The notes under the pieces are model-generated. The model searched no databases. It had not been told where the DNA came from and worked only from the letters and a program-made list of their open reading frames with translations. Source: Dehalococcoidia bacterium (GTDB taxonomy: Bacteria; Chloroflexota; Dehalococcoidia; Dehalococcoidales; JAUVZA01). From it: 37,155 nt of DNA. The translations under genes were made by a program, and so were the position numbers. The stretch lies in the NCBI GenBank assembly GCA_030602805.1, contig JAUVZA010000005.1, forward strand, positions 1 to 37,155. The letters run 5' to 3'. Every line of letters begins with the position of its first letter. The stretch's first letter is position 1. Below are positions 1 through 8,372 of the stretch, piece after piece.

Positions 1-183
1 AGGTGGAAGCCAAAAGGGTGCTGGTCTGGAGCGATGGAGAAAAACATTAAGACTGTCATCGGCAGGAGGTTTAAAAAACATGGGATGAGCTGGACTACGA
101 AAGGAGTGAATAATCTTCTCAAATTAAGGATAATAAAATCGATTGGGAGGCATTCTGGAGGAAACAGTCAAGTTGCGGGGTGA
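1..183 (+). pseudogene. C-terminal remnant of a transposase (ISLre2/UPF0236-like)
   Basis: One reading frame is open from the window edge to a TGA at 181-183 and encodes about 60 residues. It contains the segments EKNIKTVIGRRFKKHGMSW and KGVNNLLKLR, which resemble the C-terminal end of UPF0236/ISLre2-type transposases as I remember them. The upstream part lies outside the window, so I cannot tell whether the gene is intact there. A second fragment that looks like the N-terminal and middle part of the same kind of transposase lies at the right edge (36841-37155). The family assignment is tentative; another DDE transposase is possible. Confidence 0.45.
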
Positions 184-225
184 GTTTTCCCCTAACTAAT
201 TAACACAACCCGACGAAGCATTAGT

Positions 226-255
226 TTGATTTCTGCGTTAAGAATAATGTAAAAT
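226..255 (+). promoter_or_regulatory. Possible sigma70-type promoter for the aldehyde oxidoreductase
   Basis: TTGATT at 226-231 is followed after 18 bases by TAAAAT at 250-255, about 28 bases before the ATG at 284. The match to consensus is partial (4/6 and 5/6). It lies in the roughly 100-base A/T-rich gap between the transposase remnant and the first intact gene. Confidence 0.3.
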
Positions 256-283
256 ACTAAAAATAGCTACGGGGTAAAAATTA

Positions 284-2185
284 ATGACTGAACAGACGCC
301 TGGTGGTTATACCGGCAAAATCCTGAGAGTGAACCTATCTGATAAGAGTATATCTATTGAAGAACCTGACGATAAGTTCTACCGGCAATACTTTGGTGGA
401 ACAGCACTTATAGGTTACTATTTGCTTAAGGAGCTAAAGCCAGGGATTGACCCCCTGGGCCCGGACAATAAGCTTATCTTTTCCGCAGGAGTAATTACAG
501 GTGTTCCGTGTGCTGGCTGTGGGCGTAGCGGAGTGGGTTCCAAGTCTCCCCTCACCGATGGCTGGGGTGACTCTCAAGCTGGTGGATTCTGGCCCGCAGA
601 ACTGAAACGAGCCGGCTGGGATACTATTATTGTCGAAGGCAAAGCGGCTAATCCAGTATACCTCTGGGTTAATGATAACAAGGTGGAGATTCGGGATGCC
701 TCTCACCTTTGGGGTAAAGCTACCAAAGAAGTAGAGAAGCAAATCCAGGACGAATTAGGTGATAAAAGGGTGCGTATTGCACAGATTGGACCTGCGGGAG
801 AGAAACTGGTACGATTTGCCTGTATTCTCAACGACACAACCCATGCTTATGGTCGCAATGGTCACGGCGCAGTTATGGGCTCCAAGATGCTAAAAGCTAT
901 TGCTGTGCGGGGGAACCAGGCTTTACCATTAGCCCACCCAGAGAAAGTTGGTGAAGTAGCCAAGTGGCTGAGAGACAATTATAAAGTCCTCTCTGCGGGA
1001 TTGACCGCTCATGGTACTTCTGAGGGAGTGCCTGGGCTAAATGAGAAGGGTATATTGCCCACCCGTAACTTCCAGGAAGGACAATTTGAGGGCTATATGG
1101 ATATTGCTGGAGCGACGATGACAGAAACCATACTCGTCGGCAGAGATAACTGTTACGCCTGCCCTATCAATTGTAAGCGCAAGGTAGAGGTGGGACCACC
1201 CTACAACGTGGACCCCGTCTACGGAGGGCCGGAATATGAAACCATTGCCGCTCTAGGCTCCTTTTGCGGTGGCAATGACCTAAAAGCCATAGCTAAAGGT
1301 AACCAGATATGTAATGCCTACGGTCTGGACACCATTTCTACCGGTAATAGTATCGCTTTTGCTATGGAATGTTTTGAAAGGGGAATTCTGAGCAAGGAAG
1401 ATACCGGTGGTATAGAGCTTAAGTTCGGAAACGCTGAGGCAATGATGACAATGGTGGAGATAATAGCCAAGCGGCAAGGTCTGGGCGATATACTAGCGGA
1501 GGGGACCATGCGTGCCGCTGAGAAGATTGGTCACGGTGCCGCTGAGTACGCGATGCAGATAAAAGGGCAAGAGCTACCGATGCACGAACCCAGGGGTAAG
1601 GTTGGCTTGGGAATCGGATATGCCATCTCACCTACAGGGGCAGACCACAACCATAATATGCATGATACTGAGTATGCTATTGAAGGTCGACCTTTAGAAG
1701 TAATAAAGGCTATGGGTATACAAGAACCTCTATCACCTCTTGACCTTAGTCCGGCCAAGGTGCGCATGTTCCGGTATGTTGTGAACTGGCAGCACTTCCA
1801 AAATTGCGCTGTTATATGCTGCTTCCAGCCCTTTAACTGGAGCCACCTTGTGCAACTTGTCAATGGAGCCACTGGCTGGAATACAAGTGTCTTTGAACTG
1901 ATGAAGGTAGGGGAACGGGCTCTAGCCTTAGCCAGAGTCTTTAACGCCAGGGAAGGCTATACTGCTAAGGATGACATCATACCCGAGCGCCTTTACGAAG
2001 CTTTCAACAGTGGTCCCCTAAAGGATAAGAAAATAGGTAAACAGACCATGCACCAAGCCCTACAAACTTACTATAAGATGGCGGGATGGGACCCCGAGCG
2101 AGCCGTACCTACAGCGGAGAAGCTACAGGAGTTGGACTTAGGGTGGGTAGTTGAGGAGTTGGATAAGACCGTTATAAAGAAATAA
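284..2185 (+). CDS. Aldehyde:ferredoxin oxidoreductase (tungsten/molybdopterin type)
   Basis: A 633-residue protein of the usual AOR length. The N-terminal domain starts GGYTGKILRVNLS and carries the GVGSKSPLTDGWGDSQAGG segment typical of the tungstopterin-binding fold. The [4Fe-4S] cluster motif C-x2-C-x3-C is present at C290, C293 and C297, and a later cysteine (C508) sits where the fourth ligand is expected. A GADHNH motif and the C-terminal DDIIPERLYEAFNSGPL block are also typical. The family oxidises aldehydes to acids with ferredoxin as acceptor in the cytoplasm. It stands first in a run of + strand 2-hydroxyacid and aldolase genes, so oxidation of an aldehyde released by aldol cleavage is a reasonable inference; the actual substrate is unknown. 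No dedicated ferredoxin gene is adjacent. The ATG has only a weak ribosome site. Confidence 0.93.
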   Translation: MTEQTPGGYTGKILRVNLSDKSISIEEPDDKFYRQYFGGTALIGYYLLKELKPGIDPLGPDNKLIFSAGVITGVPCAGCGRSGVGSKSPLTDGWGDSQAGGFWPAELKRAGWDTIIVEGKAANPVYLWVNDNKVEIRDASHLWGKATKEVEKQIQDELGDKRVRIAQIGPAGEKLVRFACILNDTTHAYGRNGHGAVMGSKMLKAIAVRGNQALPLAHPEKVGEVAKWLRDNYKVLSAGLTAHGTSEGVPGLNEKGILPTRNFQEGQFEGYMDIAGATMTETILVGRDNCYACPINCKRKVEVGPPYNVDPVYGGPEYETIAALGSFCGGNDLKAIAKGNQICNAYGLDTISTGNSIAFAMECFERGILSKEDTGGIELKFGNAEAMMTMVEIIAKRQGLGDILAEGTMRAAEKIGHGAAEYAMQIKGQELPMHEPRGKVGLGIGYAISPTGADHNHNMHDTEYAIEGRPLEVIKAMGIQEPLSPLDLSPAKVRMFRYVVNWQHFQNCAVICCFQPFNWSHLVQLVNGATGWNTSVFELMKVGERALALARVFNAREGYTAKDDIIPERLYEAFNSGPLKDKKIGKQTMHQALQTYYKMAGWDPERAVPTAEKLQELDLGWVVEELDKTVIKK

Positions 2186-2400
2186 CAACTACGCTCTTTG
2201 TCCACCCTGTTAATGCCAAGAGTAAAGAAGGCCAGAAACGGCCTCGCTAAAAGTTGAAATGGGAAATTCCGGAGCAAATACCTAACGGAATGTTTAATCT
2301 GAGGTACATGGGCTGAAGGGATAAAGTTTGGGGAAAATCACTTACGCCGCCGTTAGCTACAGTAATTACAATTGGCTGATTAGCCAGCAAGAAGGATGTT

Positions 2401-3381
2401 ATGCAGTACAGGAATATGGGAAGGACGGGACTCAAGGTTTCAGCAATATGCCTTGGTACTATGAACTACGGAAACTAGGTAGGCGAGACAGAGGCTATAA
2501 ACATAATAGGGAAAGCGCTAAATGCTGGCGTCAACTTCTTTGATACCACTGACAGATATGCTGAAGGAAGGTCTGAGGGAATCGTTGGCAAGGCGCTAAA
2601 AGGGAAGCGCTACTCTGCGGTGCTGGCAACGAAGGTGGCAAACAGGACAGGGCCGGGCGCCAATGATATTGGGCTATCGCGCAAGCATATCATGAAAGGG
2701 ATAGAGGACAGCTTGCGCCGGCTAGAAACAGACTACATCGACCTCTATTATGTTCACTTGCCGGACTACGACACTCCTATAGAGGAGACATTACGCACCC
2801 TGGATGACTTGGTTCATCAGGGGAAGGTGCGCTACATAGCCTGCTCTAACTTCCATGCCTGGCAGCTCTGTAAGGCGCTGTGGGTAAGTGACCTTCACAA
2901 TTTAGCGCGATTTGATTGTATTCAGCCACCATACAACCTGCTTACCCGGAACATTGAATACGAGCTACTGCCCCTCTGTGCCAGTGAAGGAGTAGGAGTA
3001 TGTGTTTATAACCCTCTGGCGGGTGGCTTGCTTACCGGTAAATACGACCCGAATAAGCCGCCAGCCGAAGGCACCAGGTTTACTCTTGAACGCCTGGGGC
3101 CACTATACTATGAACGCTATTGGTCAGCTACCAATTTTGAGGCTGTAGCTCATCTCAAGCAGATTGCCAGAGAGTATAACCGGAGTTTGACCCAGCTTGC
3201 CCTGACCTGGACACTGAGTAATGAAACAATTACATCAACTATCTGCGGCGCCACTTCAGTTAAGCAATTAGAGGAGAACCTTGGAGCTAGTGAAGTAAAA
3301 TTATCACAGGAAGAACTTGTTGCTTGCGATGAGGTATGGCAGAAGCTCAGTCCTCGGCCTAAATTGTTCTACGGGAGGTAG
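2401..3381 (+). pseudogene. Aldo/keto reductase interrupted by an in-frame TAG codon
   Basis: Reading from ATG 2401 (with AAGAAGGA just upstream) gives [20 protein letters not shown], the normal start of an aldo/keto reductase. At 2476-2478 there is a TAG, after which the same frame continues VGETEAINIIGKALNAGVNF and runs undisturbed to TAG 3381 (327 codons with both stops, family-typical length). The catalytic tetrad D48, Y53, K78 and H119 lies entirely after the stop. Many relatives have Gln at this position, so a single C-to-T change (CAG to TAG) explains it. Restart within the gene would lose part of the NADPH-binding barrel, so a nonsense pseudogene is the simplest reading. Amber readthrough is the alternative, but TAG also ends this gene and several neighbours as an ordinary stop. 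Confidence 0.85.
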
Positions 3382-3453
3382 GAACTATTATTTACCTTAA
3401 AATCGTAGCTAGATTCCGAGTAGATTAACAAATAAATAAAGGAGGGAAACTCA

Positions 3454-4503
3454 ATGACTACAGATAGAACTAGCGTTGATGCTAAGAAGCTAACTGATTT
3501 TGCAACCAAGGCGCTCCAAAAGGTGGGCGTCCCGGAGGAAGATGCACGGATAACAGCCAATATACTGGTAGCCACGGACCTGAGGGGTATAGACTCCCAC
3601 GGCGTTGCCCATCTGGCGGCATTCTACGTTAAGGGCATAAAGGAAGGACGTATTAATCCGAATCCTAGAATTGAGGTTTTCAGCCAGGCTCCGGCTACGG
3701 CCATTATGGATGGTGACCGGGGGCTGGGCTTTGTCGTGGGCTACCGAGCCATGATGGAGGCTATGCGCCGGGCTGAGACAACAGGCGCCGGTTTTGTGGC
3801 CGTTCGCAACAGCACCCACTATGGTGCTGGTGGAAACTATGCGATGATGGCTCTATCACATAACATGATTGGGATATCCCTGACTAGGGGTGGCAGGGGC
3901 ATGGTAGCCCCGGGAAGTAGAGGTCGGGGGATTGGTATTAATGTAATAAGCATTGCAGCCCCGGCAAAGAGAGAAGCTCCGTTTGTCCTCGACATGGCGA
4001 CCACTGTAGTAGCTGCGGGTAAGGTAGAGATAGCACTTAGAACAGGTATGACTATGCCGGAGGGATGGTCAGTGGACAGGGAAGGGAAACCTATAACCGA
4101 CCCCAAGCAGTACTACGATGAACAAGGTGCCTTGTTACCTCTGGGTGGGATACCCCGGCTGGGGAGTTTTAAGGGCTATGGGTTAGCAGTAGCCGTGGAC
4201 ATCCTATGTAGCATCCTTTCTGGCTCGACGATTAGTACTCGAGTTCCGGGTAATCATTTCTTTGGTGCTCTTCGTATTGATGGTTTCATGCCTGCTGAGA
4301 AATTCAAGGGAGCAATGGACGGGATGATAAGGGAAATCCGAGCTTTGCCAAAGGCAGCAGGTGTGGACAGAATATACATGGCTGGTGAGGTCGAACAAGA
4401 GATAGAAGAAGAACGGCGGGCTAATGGCATACCACTCCACCCCAGCGTAGTCGCTTCGCTTCAGGAGCTAGCCAAAGAACTGGACATTGAATATGACCTT
4501 TAG
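3454..4503 (+). CDS. Malate/L-lactate/ureidoglycolate-type dehydrogenase (Ldh2 family)
   Basis: A 349-residue protein that matches the Ldh_2 family (NAD(P)H-dependent oxidoreductases unrelated to classical LDH) over its whole length. Recognisable pieces are RGIDSHG (44-50), NSTHYGAGGNYA with H122, the LDMATT segment, the PEGWSVDREG block and SFKGYGLA near the C-terminal third. The family reduces or oxidises 2-oxo/2-hydroxy acids such as malate, lactate, ureidoglycolate or sulfolactate; the substrate cannot be read from sequence. The start is well supported by AAGGAGGG seven bases upstream of ATG. It sits between the broken aldo/keto reductase and the aldolase/glycerate-kinase pseudogene, consistent with hydroxyacid catabolism. 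Confidence 0.9.
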   Translation: MTTDRTSVDAKKLTDFATKALQKVGVPEEDARITANILVATDLRGIDSHGVAHLAAFYVKGIKEGRINPNPRIEVFSQAPATAIMDGDRGLGFVVGYRAMMEAMRRAETTGAGFVAVRNSTHYGAGGNYAMMALSHNMIGISLTRGGRGMVAPGSRGRGIGINVISIAAPAKREAPFVLDMATTVVAAGKVEIALRTGMTMPEGWSVDREGKPITDPKQYYDEQGALLPLGGIPRLGSFKGYGLAVAVDILCSILSGSTISTRVPGNHFFGALRIDGFMPAEKFKGAMDGMIREIRALPKAAGVDRIYMAGEVEQEIEEERRANGIPLHPSVVASLQELAKELDIEYDL

Positions 4504-4671
4504 CCGAAAAATGTGTCGTCAGCGACATTGGCACAACTCAGTAATGAGCACTTTAAGTAATTTATTTGTCTCCTGTCAAGTTTCCCGGGTTGCCTCGTTT
4601 CCGTTTTAAGATAGCTATCCATCACATTGACAGACATTGTATAATAGGTCTATCATAACCAGAAAAAGGAG

Positions 4672-5238
4672 GTGTCGGGCAGGGAAGAATTTACTCAAGG
4701 AGAAACTGCAGAAAGGTCAGATTGTTATTGGAACCTTTGTCGGCCTCGGTCACCCAGATGTGACCGAAAGGCTCTCCGTCTTGGGTTCGATTGGCTCTTG
4801 ATAGACGGTGAGCATGCGCCCATAGGCCTAGAGACCATGCAGCAGATGATGCAAGCCATAAATGGGAGCAACCGCACTCCCATCGTAAGGCCACAATGGA
4901 ACGATATGATCATTATCAAGCGTGTCCTCGATATAGGTGTCCATGGCATCCTTGTCCCATGGGTCAACACGAAGGAGGAGGCGGGATACGGCGTATGTGC
5001 CTGTAAGTATCCACCTGAAGGCCTCCGAGGATGCGGACCAAGGAAGCTGCACTTTTCGACCCGGATTACCTTAAAACAGCCAGATGGGGAATTTGGGGTG
5101 AGGGGGGTTAGTGCTGTGGTAGAGATGGCAGCAGCATCGGGGATTACCCTGGTGCCACCAGAGAAGCTAGACCCGTTAGTTGCGCCCCCGTGGAAGTTAA
5201 CTCTGCGGCGGCTTAATAGGGCTAAATTAAATAATTGA
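4672..5238 (+). pseudogene. Chimeric remnant: HpcH/HpaI aldolase fused to a glycerate kinase fragment
   Basis: Three frames are needed to read one aldolase. LLKEKLQKGQIVIGTFVGLG begins in one frame, a one-base loss near 4785 moves to the frame encoding FDWLLIDGEHAPIGLETM through CKYPPEGLRGCGPRK, and another one-base loss near 5045 moves to AALFDPDYLKTARWG. The catalytic His (GEH) and Arg (IVR) of HpaI-type aldolases are still visible. At about 5070 the sequence changes to glycerate kinase: SAVVEMAAASGITLVP is nearly identical in DNA to the functional kinase gene at 7296-7371, then decays to the TGA-region end. The likely history is a deletion joining an aldolase gene to a kinase copy, followed by frameshift decay. 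The continuous 188-codon frame present today is therefore not a meaningful protein. Confidence 0.85.
5108..5183 (+). repeat. 76-bp direct duplication of part of the glycerate kinase gene
   Basis: This stretch differs from 7296-7371 at only about four positions, and weaker similarity continues on both sides. It marks the kinase-derived portion of the upstream pseudogene. Confidence 0.85.
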
Positions 5239-5267
5239 AAGGGGGGACACATATACACATTAAACGA

Positions 5268-6464
5268 ATGACGGAGCAATCGGTAACTATATATGACCAA
5301 TCAAAGGTATATGGCGGGTATACCTTGTTTTCTCCCCATCACACAACGGATGTATGGTTAATTGATATGAAGGGTCGGATTGTGCACCACTGGAGAATGC
5401 CATACACACTCGGAAGTGACGTACGGCTTTTTCCCAACGGCAACCAAATTCGCATTCACAGAACGCTTGAAGAGCCCACATCGTTTTTGGGCACCGGTGG
5501 AAAGGAGCTAGTTGAGGTAGACTGGAAAGGCAACGTAGTGTGGAAATATGAGGATTTATACATGCACCACGACTTCTGCCGTCTGGAAAACGGAAATACT
5601 ATGCTTAACAGATATGTGTTAATCCCTGACGAGATTGCAGCCAAGGTCAAGGGTGGCCTCCCCGGGACGGAGTTAAAAGATGGAATGTGGGGTGCTGCTT
5701 TCCAGGAGATTACCCCAGACGGCAAAGTAGTTTGGGAGTGGTTAGGGTATGAACATATGGACCTCGAAATAGATGTCCATTGTGCACTGGAACGTCGCAG
5801 CATATGGGGTTATGTCAACGGTCTAGACGTCTTCCCCAGTGGAGACATCGTAGCGAGCTTCCGTACTCTTAATAATCTTATAATAATTGACAAACAAACC
5901 GGTGCCATAAAGTGGCGCTGGGGTACCTGGGAGCTTGGGCACCAGCACAACCCTACCGTACTACCCAACGGTAATATTCTTGTCTTTGACAATGGGTTTC
6001 ATCGTAGGGTACAAGATGAACTGAATCCCACGCGCCGAACAGAGGGTTACTCTCGGGTGATAGAAGTTAACCCGAAAACTAATGAGATCGTATGGGAGTA
6101 CAAGGACGAAGATCTGCTCAACTTCTACTCAGGAGTTTGTTCGAGTGCTGAACGCCTGCCTAATGGTAACACCCTTATCTGTGAATCCACAAAGGGGCGG
6201 ATTTTCGAGGTAACACCTGATAGCGAGATAGTTTGGGAATTTGTTAACCCGTTTTATGAATATAAGGAAACTTTAGGATTGAGCAACCTTGTCTTCAGGG
6301 CACACCGGTATGGGTGTGATTATCCCGGTCTAAAAGGGAGGGACCTGAACCCTGATAGATTTAAGTGGGAGCTGATGGAGAAAGGCAAGCCCAGTACTGA
6401 TGAACCCCACACATCAGAGCGTGAGAAAGTCTTGCGTAAGCGCCTTGGTCACCTGGGATATTGA
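5268..6464 (+). CDS. Arylsulfotransferase (ASST)-family beta-propeller protein
   Basis: About 398 residues from ATG 5268. The protein is built of repeated blades of the type NGNxxxxDxxxGxVVWxW (for example LPNGNILVFDNG, LPNGNTLICES, ITPDGKVVWEW, VNPKTNEIVWEYK), as in the arylsulfotransferase / PQQ-like propeller families. No signal peptide is visible, so a cytoplasmic location is likely. Family members move sulfate between aryl esters and phenols, but many annotated relatives have no proven activity. The start is uncertain: the open frame extends back to TTG 5235. The G-rich run at 5241-5246 is too far from ATG 5268 and would better serve an in-frame ATA at 5253. A truncated ATP sulfurylase lies directly downstream, hinting at former sulfate-ester metabolism. 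Confidence 0.8.
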   Translation: MTEQSVTIYDQSKVYGGYTLFSPHHTTDVWLIDMKGRIVHHWRMPYTLGSDVRLFPNGNQIRIHRTLEEPTSFLGTGGKELVEVDWKGNVVWKYEDLYMHHDFCRLENGNTMLNRYVLIPDEIAAKVKGGLPGTELKDGMWGAAFQEITPDGKVVWEWLGYEHMDLEIDVHCALERRSIWGYVNGLDVFPSGDIVASFRTLNNLIIIDKQTGAIKWRWGTWELGHQHNPTVLPNGNILVFDNGFHRRVQDELNPTRRTEGYSRVIEVNPKTNEIVWEYKDEDLLNFYSGVCSSAERLPNGNTLICESTKGRIFEVTPDSEIVWEFVNPFYEYKETLGLSNLVFRAHRYGCDYPGLKGRDLNPDRFKWELMEKGKPSTDEPHTSEREKVLRKRLGHLGY

Positions 6465-6510
6465 TGGGGACACACAGGACCGTTCGAGCCGTACTACATA
6501 AGGAGTATTT

Positions 6511-6981
6511 ATGTCTAACTTAGTACCTCCACACGGTGGCCGATTACTCCCACTATTGGTTGTTGGTGAGGAATTAAAGGAACACACTGGGGAAGCAAAG
6601 ATACTACTCAAGGTTTGGTTGAACTCAAAAGAAGAATCTGACCTTATTATGCTAGCCATGGGAGCTTTCAGTCCTCTCCAGGGCTGTATGAGAAAGGAAG
6701 ACTACCAAAGAGTCGTCGAGGAGATGCGTTTAGCCGACGGCCTACTCTGGCCTATTCCCGTTACTCTCTCCGTCTCTAGAAAGGAGGCTAACAGGATCAA
6801 AGAAGGCGAGCGAATTGCATTGGTCAGTCGGGATCGTGATGAGATTATAGCCAGTATGCTCATTGAAGAGAAATACGCCTATGATAAAAGAGTAGAAGCC
6901 CTTCAGGTCTTTGGTACAGATGATGAGCAGCATCCAGGGGTCAAGAAAATATATGAACAGCCGGTAATCTACTATCGCTAG
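6511..6981 (+). CDS. Truncated sulfate adenylyltransferase (N-terminal PUA-like domain only)
   Basis: The 156 residues match the N-terminal domain of prokaryotic ATP sulfurylase: MSNLVPPHGGRLLPL, IMLAMGAFSPLQGCM, LADGLLWPIPVTLSV and HPGVKKIYEQ. The family is normally about 380-400 residues. Here the frame stops at TAG 6981 just where the second, nucleotide-binding half (with its HxxH-type motif) should begin, and the 64 bases before the next gene hold no trace of it. The product therefore cannot make adenylylsulfate; it is either a pseudogene remnant or a free-standing PUA-like domain. Codons are otherwise undamaged, which suggests a recent deletion. A modest ribosome site (AAGGAG) precedes the ATG. 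Confidence 0.8.
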   Translation: MSNLVPPHGGRLLPLLVVGEELKEHTGEAKILLKVWLNSKEESDLIMLAMGAFSPLQGCMRKEDYQRVVEEMRLADGLLWPIPVTLSVSRKEANRIKEGERIALVSRDRDEIIASMLIEEKYAYDKRVEALQVFGTDDEQHPGVKKIYEQPVIYYR

Positions 6982-7045
6982 TAGGTATCCTAAAGAGTCA
7001 CCTGAACTAGAATAACTTACTAATATCTGAAGAGGAAAACAAAAA

Positions 7046-8185
7046 ATAAAAATAGTAATTGCCCCACAGAGCTTTAAGGGAAGCCTTAGTGCGCAAGAAG
7101 TAGCCCAAGCCATAGCCAAGGGGATTAAGCGCGTTGTGGCTGATGCTGAGACCATCATGGTGCCTATGGCCGATGGTGGAGAAGGGACAGTAGAGGCTTT
7201 AACCTACGGTAGCCACGGTCAAATTGTAGCCACCGAGGTAACGGGACCTCTAGGAGAGAAGGTCACCGCCAAATGGGGACTTTTGGGTGACAGAATTAGT
7301 GCTGTGGTGGAGATGGCAGCAGCATCGGGGATTACCCTGGTGCCACTAGAGAAGCTAAACCCATTAGTTGCCACCACATACGGCACGGGGGAGCTGATTC
7401 AGGCTGCCCTTAATGCTGGTTGCCGCAGGCTAATTATTGGTATAGGCGGCAGCGCTACTAATGATGGTGGTGCCGGCATGGCGCAGGCCCTTGGGGCAAG
7501 ATTGTTGGATGAGGGGGGCAAGGAGCTTCCCTGGGGTGGGGCAGCACTAGCCAAGTTAAGTCGGATAGACATCTCTGAACTGGATCGCCGCCTAGCCGAG
7601 TGCGAGGTCATTACGGCGAGTGATGTAACCAACCCGCTCTGCGGTGAGCAGGGAGCCTCAAGAGTTTATGGCCCGCAAAAGGGAGCCACAGAGGAGATGT
7701 GCCAGCAGCTAGATGAAGCCCTAGCCAACTATGCTAAGGTAATCAAAAGGGATTTGGGCATTAATGTTATGGACATACCCGGGGCGGGGGCCGCTGGAGG
7801 GCTAGGGGCTGGGCTAATAGCTTTCCTAGGTGCTAAGCTAATATCGGGGATAGAAATCGTCAGCGAGGTAGTGGGACTTACAAACTATCTTAAAGAGGCG
7901 TCTCTTGTTTTCACCGGTGAAGGTAGAATAGATACGCAAACGCTGTTTGGCAAAACAGTAGCTGGCGTTGCCGCAAAGGCAAAGGCATGCAATGTTCCGG
8001 TGGGAGCCTTAGCCGGTGAGGTAGACGGTGATGGTAAAGAATTCTCCCGGCATGGCGTAGATGCTGCCCTAAGCATCACCCCCGGCCCTATCAGCTTGAG
8101 GAAATCCATGGCTAATGCGGAGAAGTTAATCGCCGATGCCGCTGAGCGAGCCTTACAGTTAATCTTGATTAGGCTGAAGAAATAG
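7046..8185 (+). CDS. Glycerate 2-kinase (GlxK/GarK family), apparent ATA start
   Basis: Read from the ATA at 7046 the protein is 379 residues, the normal family length, and begins (M)KIVIAPQSFKGSLSA, the conserved phosphate-binding start of glycerate kinases. Further hallmarks are MADGGEGTVEAL, IGIGGSATNDGGAGMAQALG, PGAGAAGGLGAGL and FTGEGRIDTQT. Between the in-frame TGA at 7028 and 7046 there is no ATG, GTG or TTG. The next standard start (GTG 7136) would remove the first 30 residues and the IAPxSFKGS motif. AGAGG at 7031-7035 is well placed for ATA. The enzyme phosphorylates D-glycerate to 2-phosphoglycerate, linking the neighbouring hydroxyacid enzymes to glycolysis. An alternative is that ATG has mutated to ATA and expression is weak. 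Confidence 0.9.
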   Translation: MKIVIAPQSFKGSLSAQEVAQAIAKGIKRVVADAETIMVPMADGGEGTVEALTYGSHGQIVATEVTGPLGEKVTAKWGLLGDRISAVVEMAAASGITLVPLEKLNPLVATTYGTGELIQAALNAGCRRLIIGIGGSATNDGGAGMAQALGARLLDEGGKELPWGGAALAKLSRIDISELDRRLAECEVITASDVTNPLCGEQGASRVYGPQKGATEEMCQQLDEALANYAKVIKRDLGINVMDIPGAGAAGGLGAGLIAFLGAKLISGIEIVSEVVGLTNYLKEASLVFTGEGRIDTQTLFGKTVAGVAAKAKACNVPVGALAGEVDGDGKEFSRHGVDAALSITPGPISLRKSMANAEKLIADAAERALQLILIRLKK

Positions 8186-8372
8186 TTGAGGTATTATAAA
8201 CCAGCTTGCCATGGTGATTTCCTTCAAAATTTCCTCTTTCCTCACGGTTTCCCTGGACTCTCACCAGTTGTTCATTTTCTATTTTATTAAAGGTAATTCG
8301 TAATGTTGACATCTCTCTTCACATCCGTTTGCAATGAGCAATGAAGATAAGCTGAAAAGGAGAACAAAACTG

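Noticed and set aside
2476-2478. Pyrrolysine codon in the aldo/keto reductase
   Set aside because: TAG is used as an ordinary terminator by several neighbouring genes, no pyl genes are in the window, and the family has no known pyrrolysine. Kept only as an alternative.
4627-4645. Promoter made of TTGACA and TATAAT before the aldolase remnant
   Set aside because: The two hexamers are only seven bases apart, too close for one RNA polymerase, and no other -35 fits the TATAAT.
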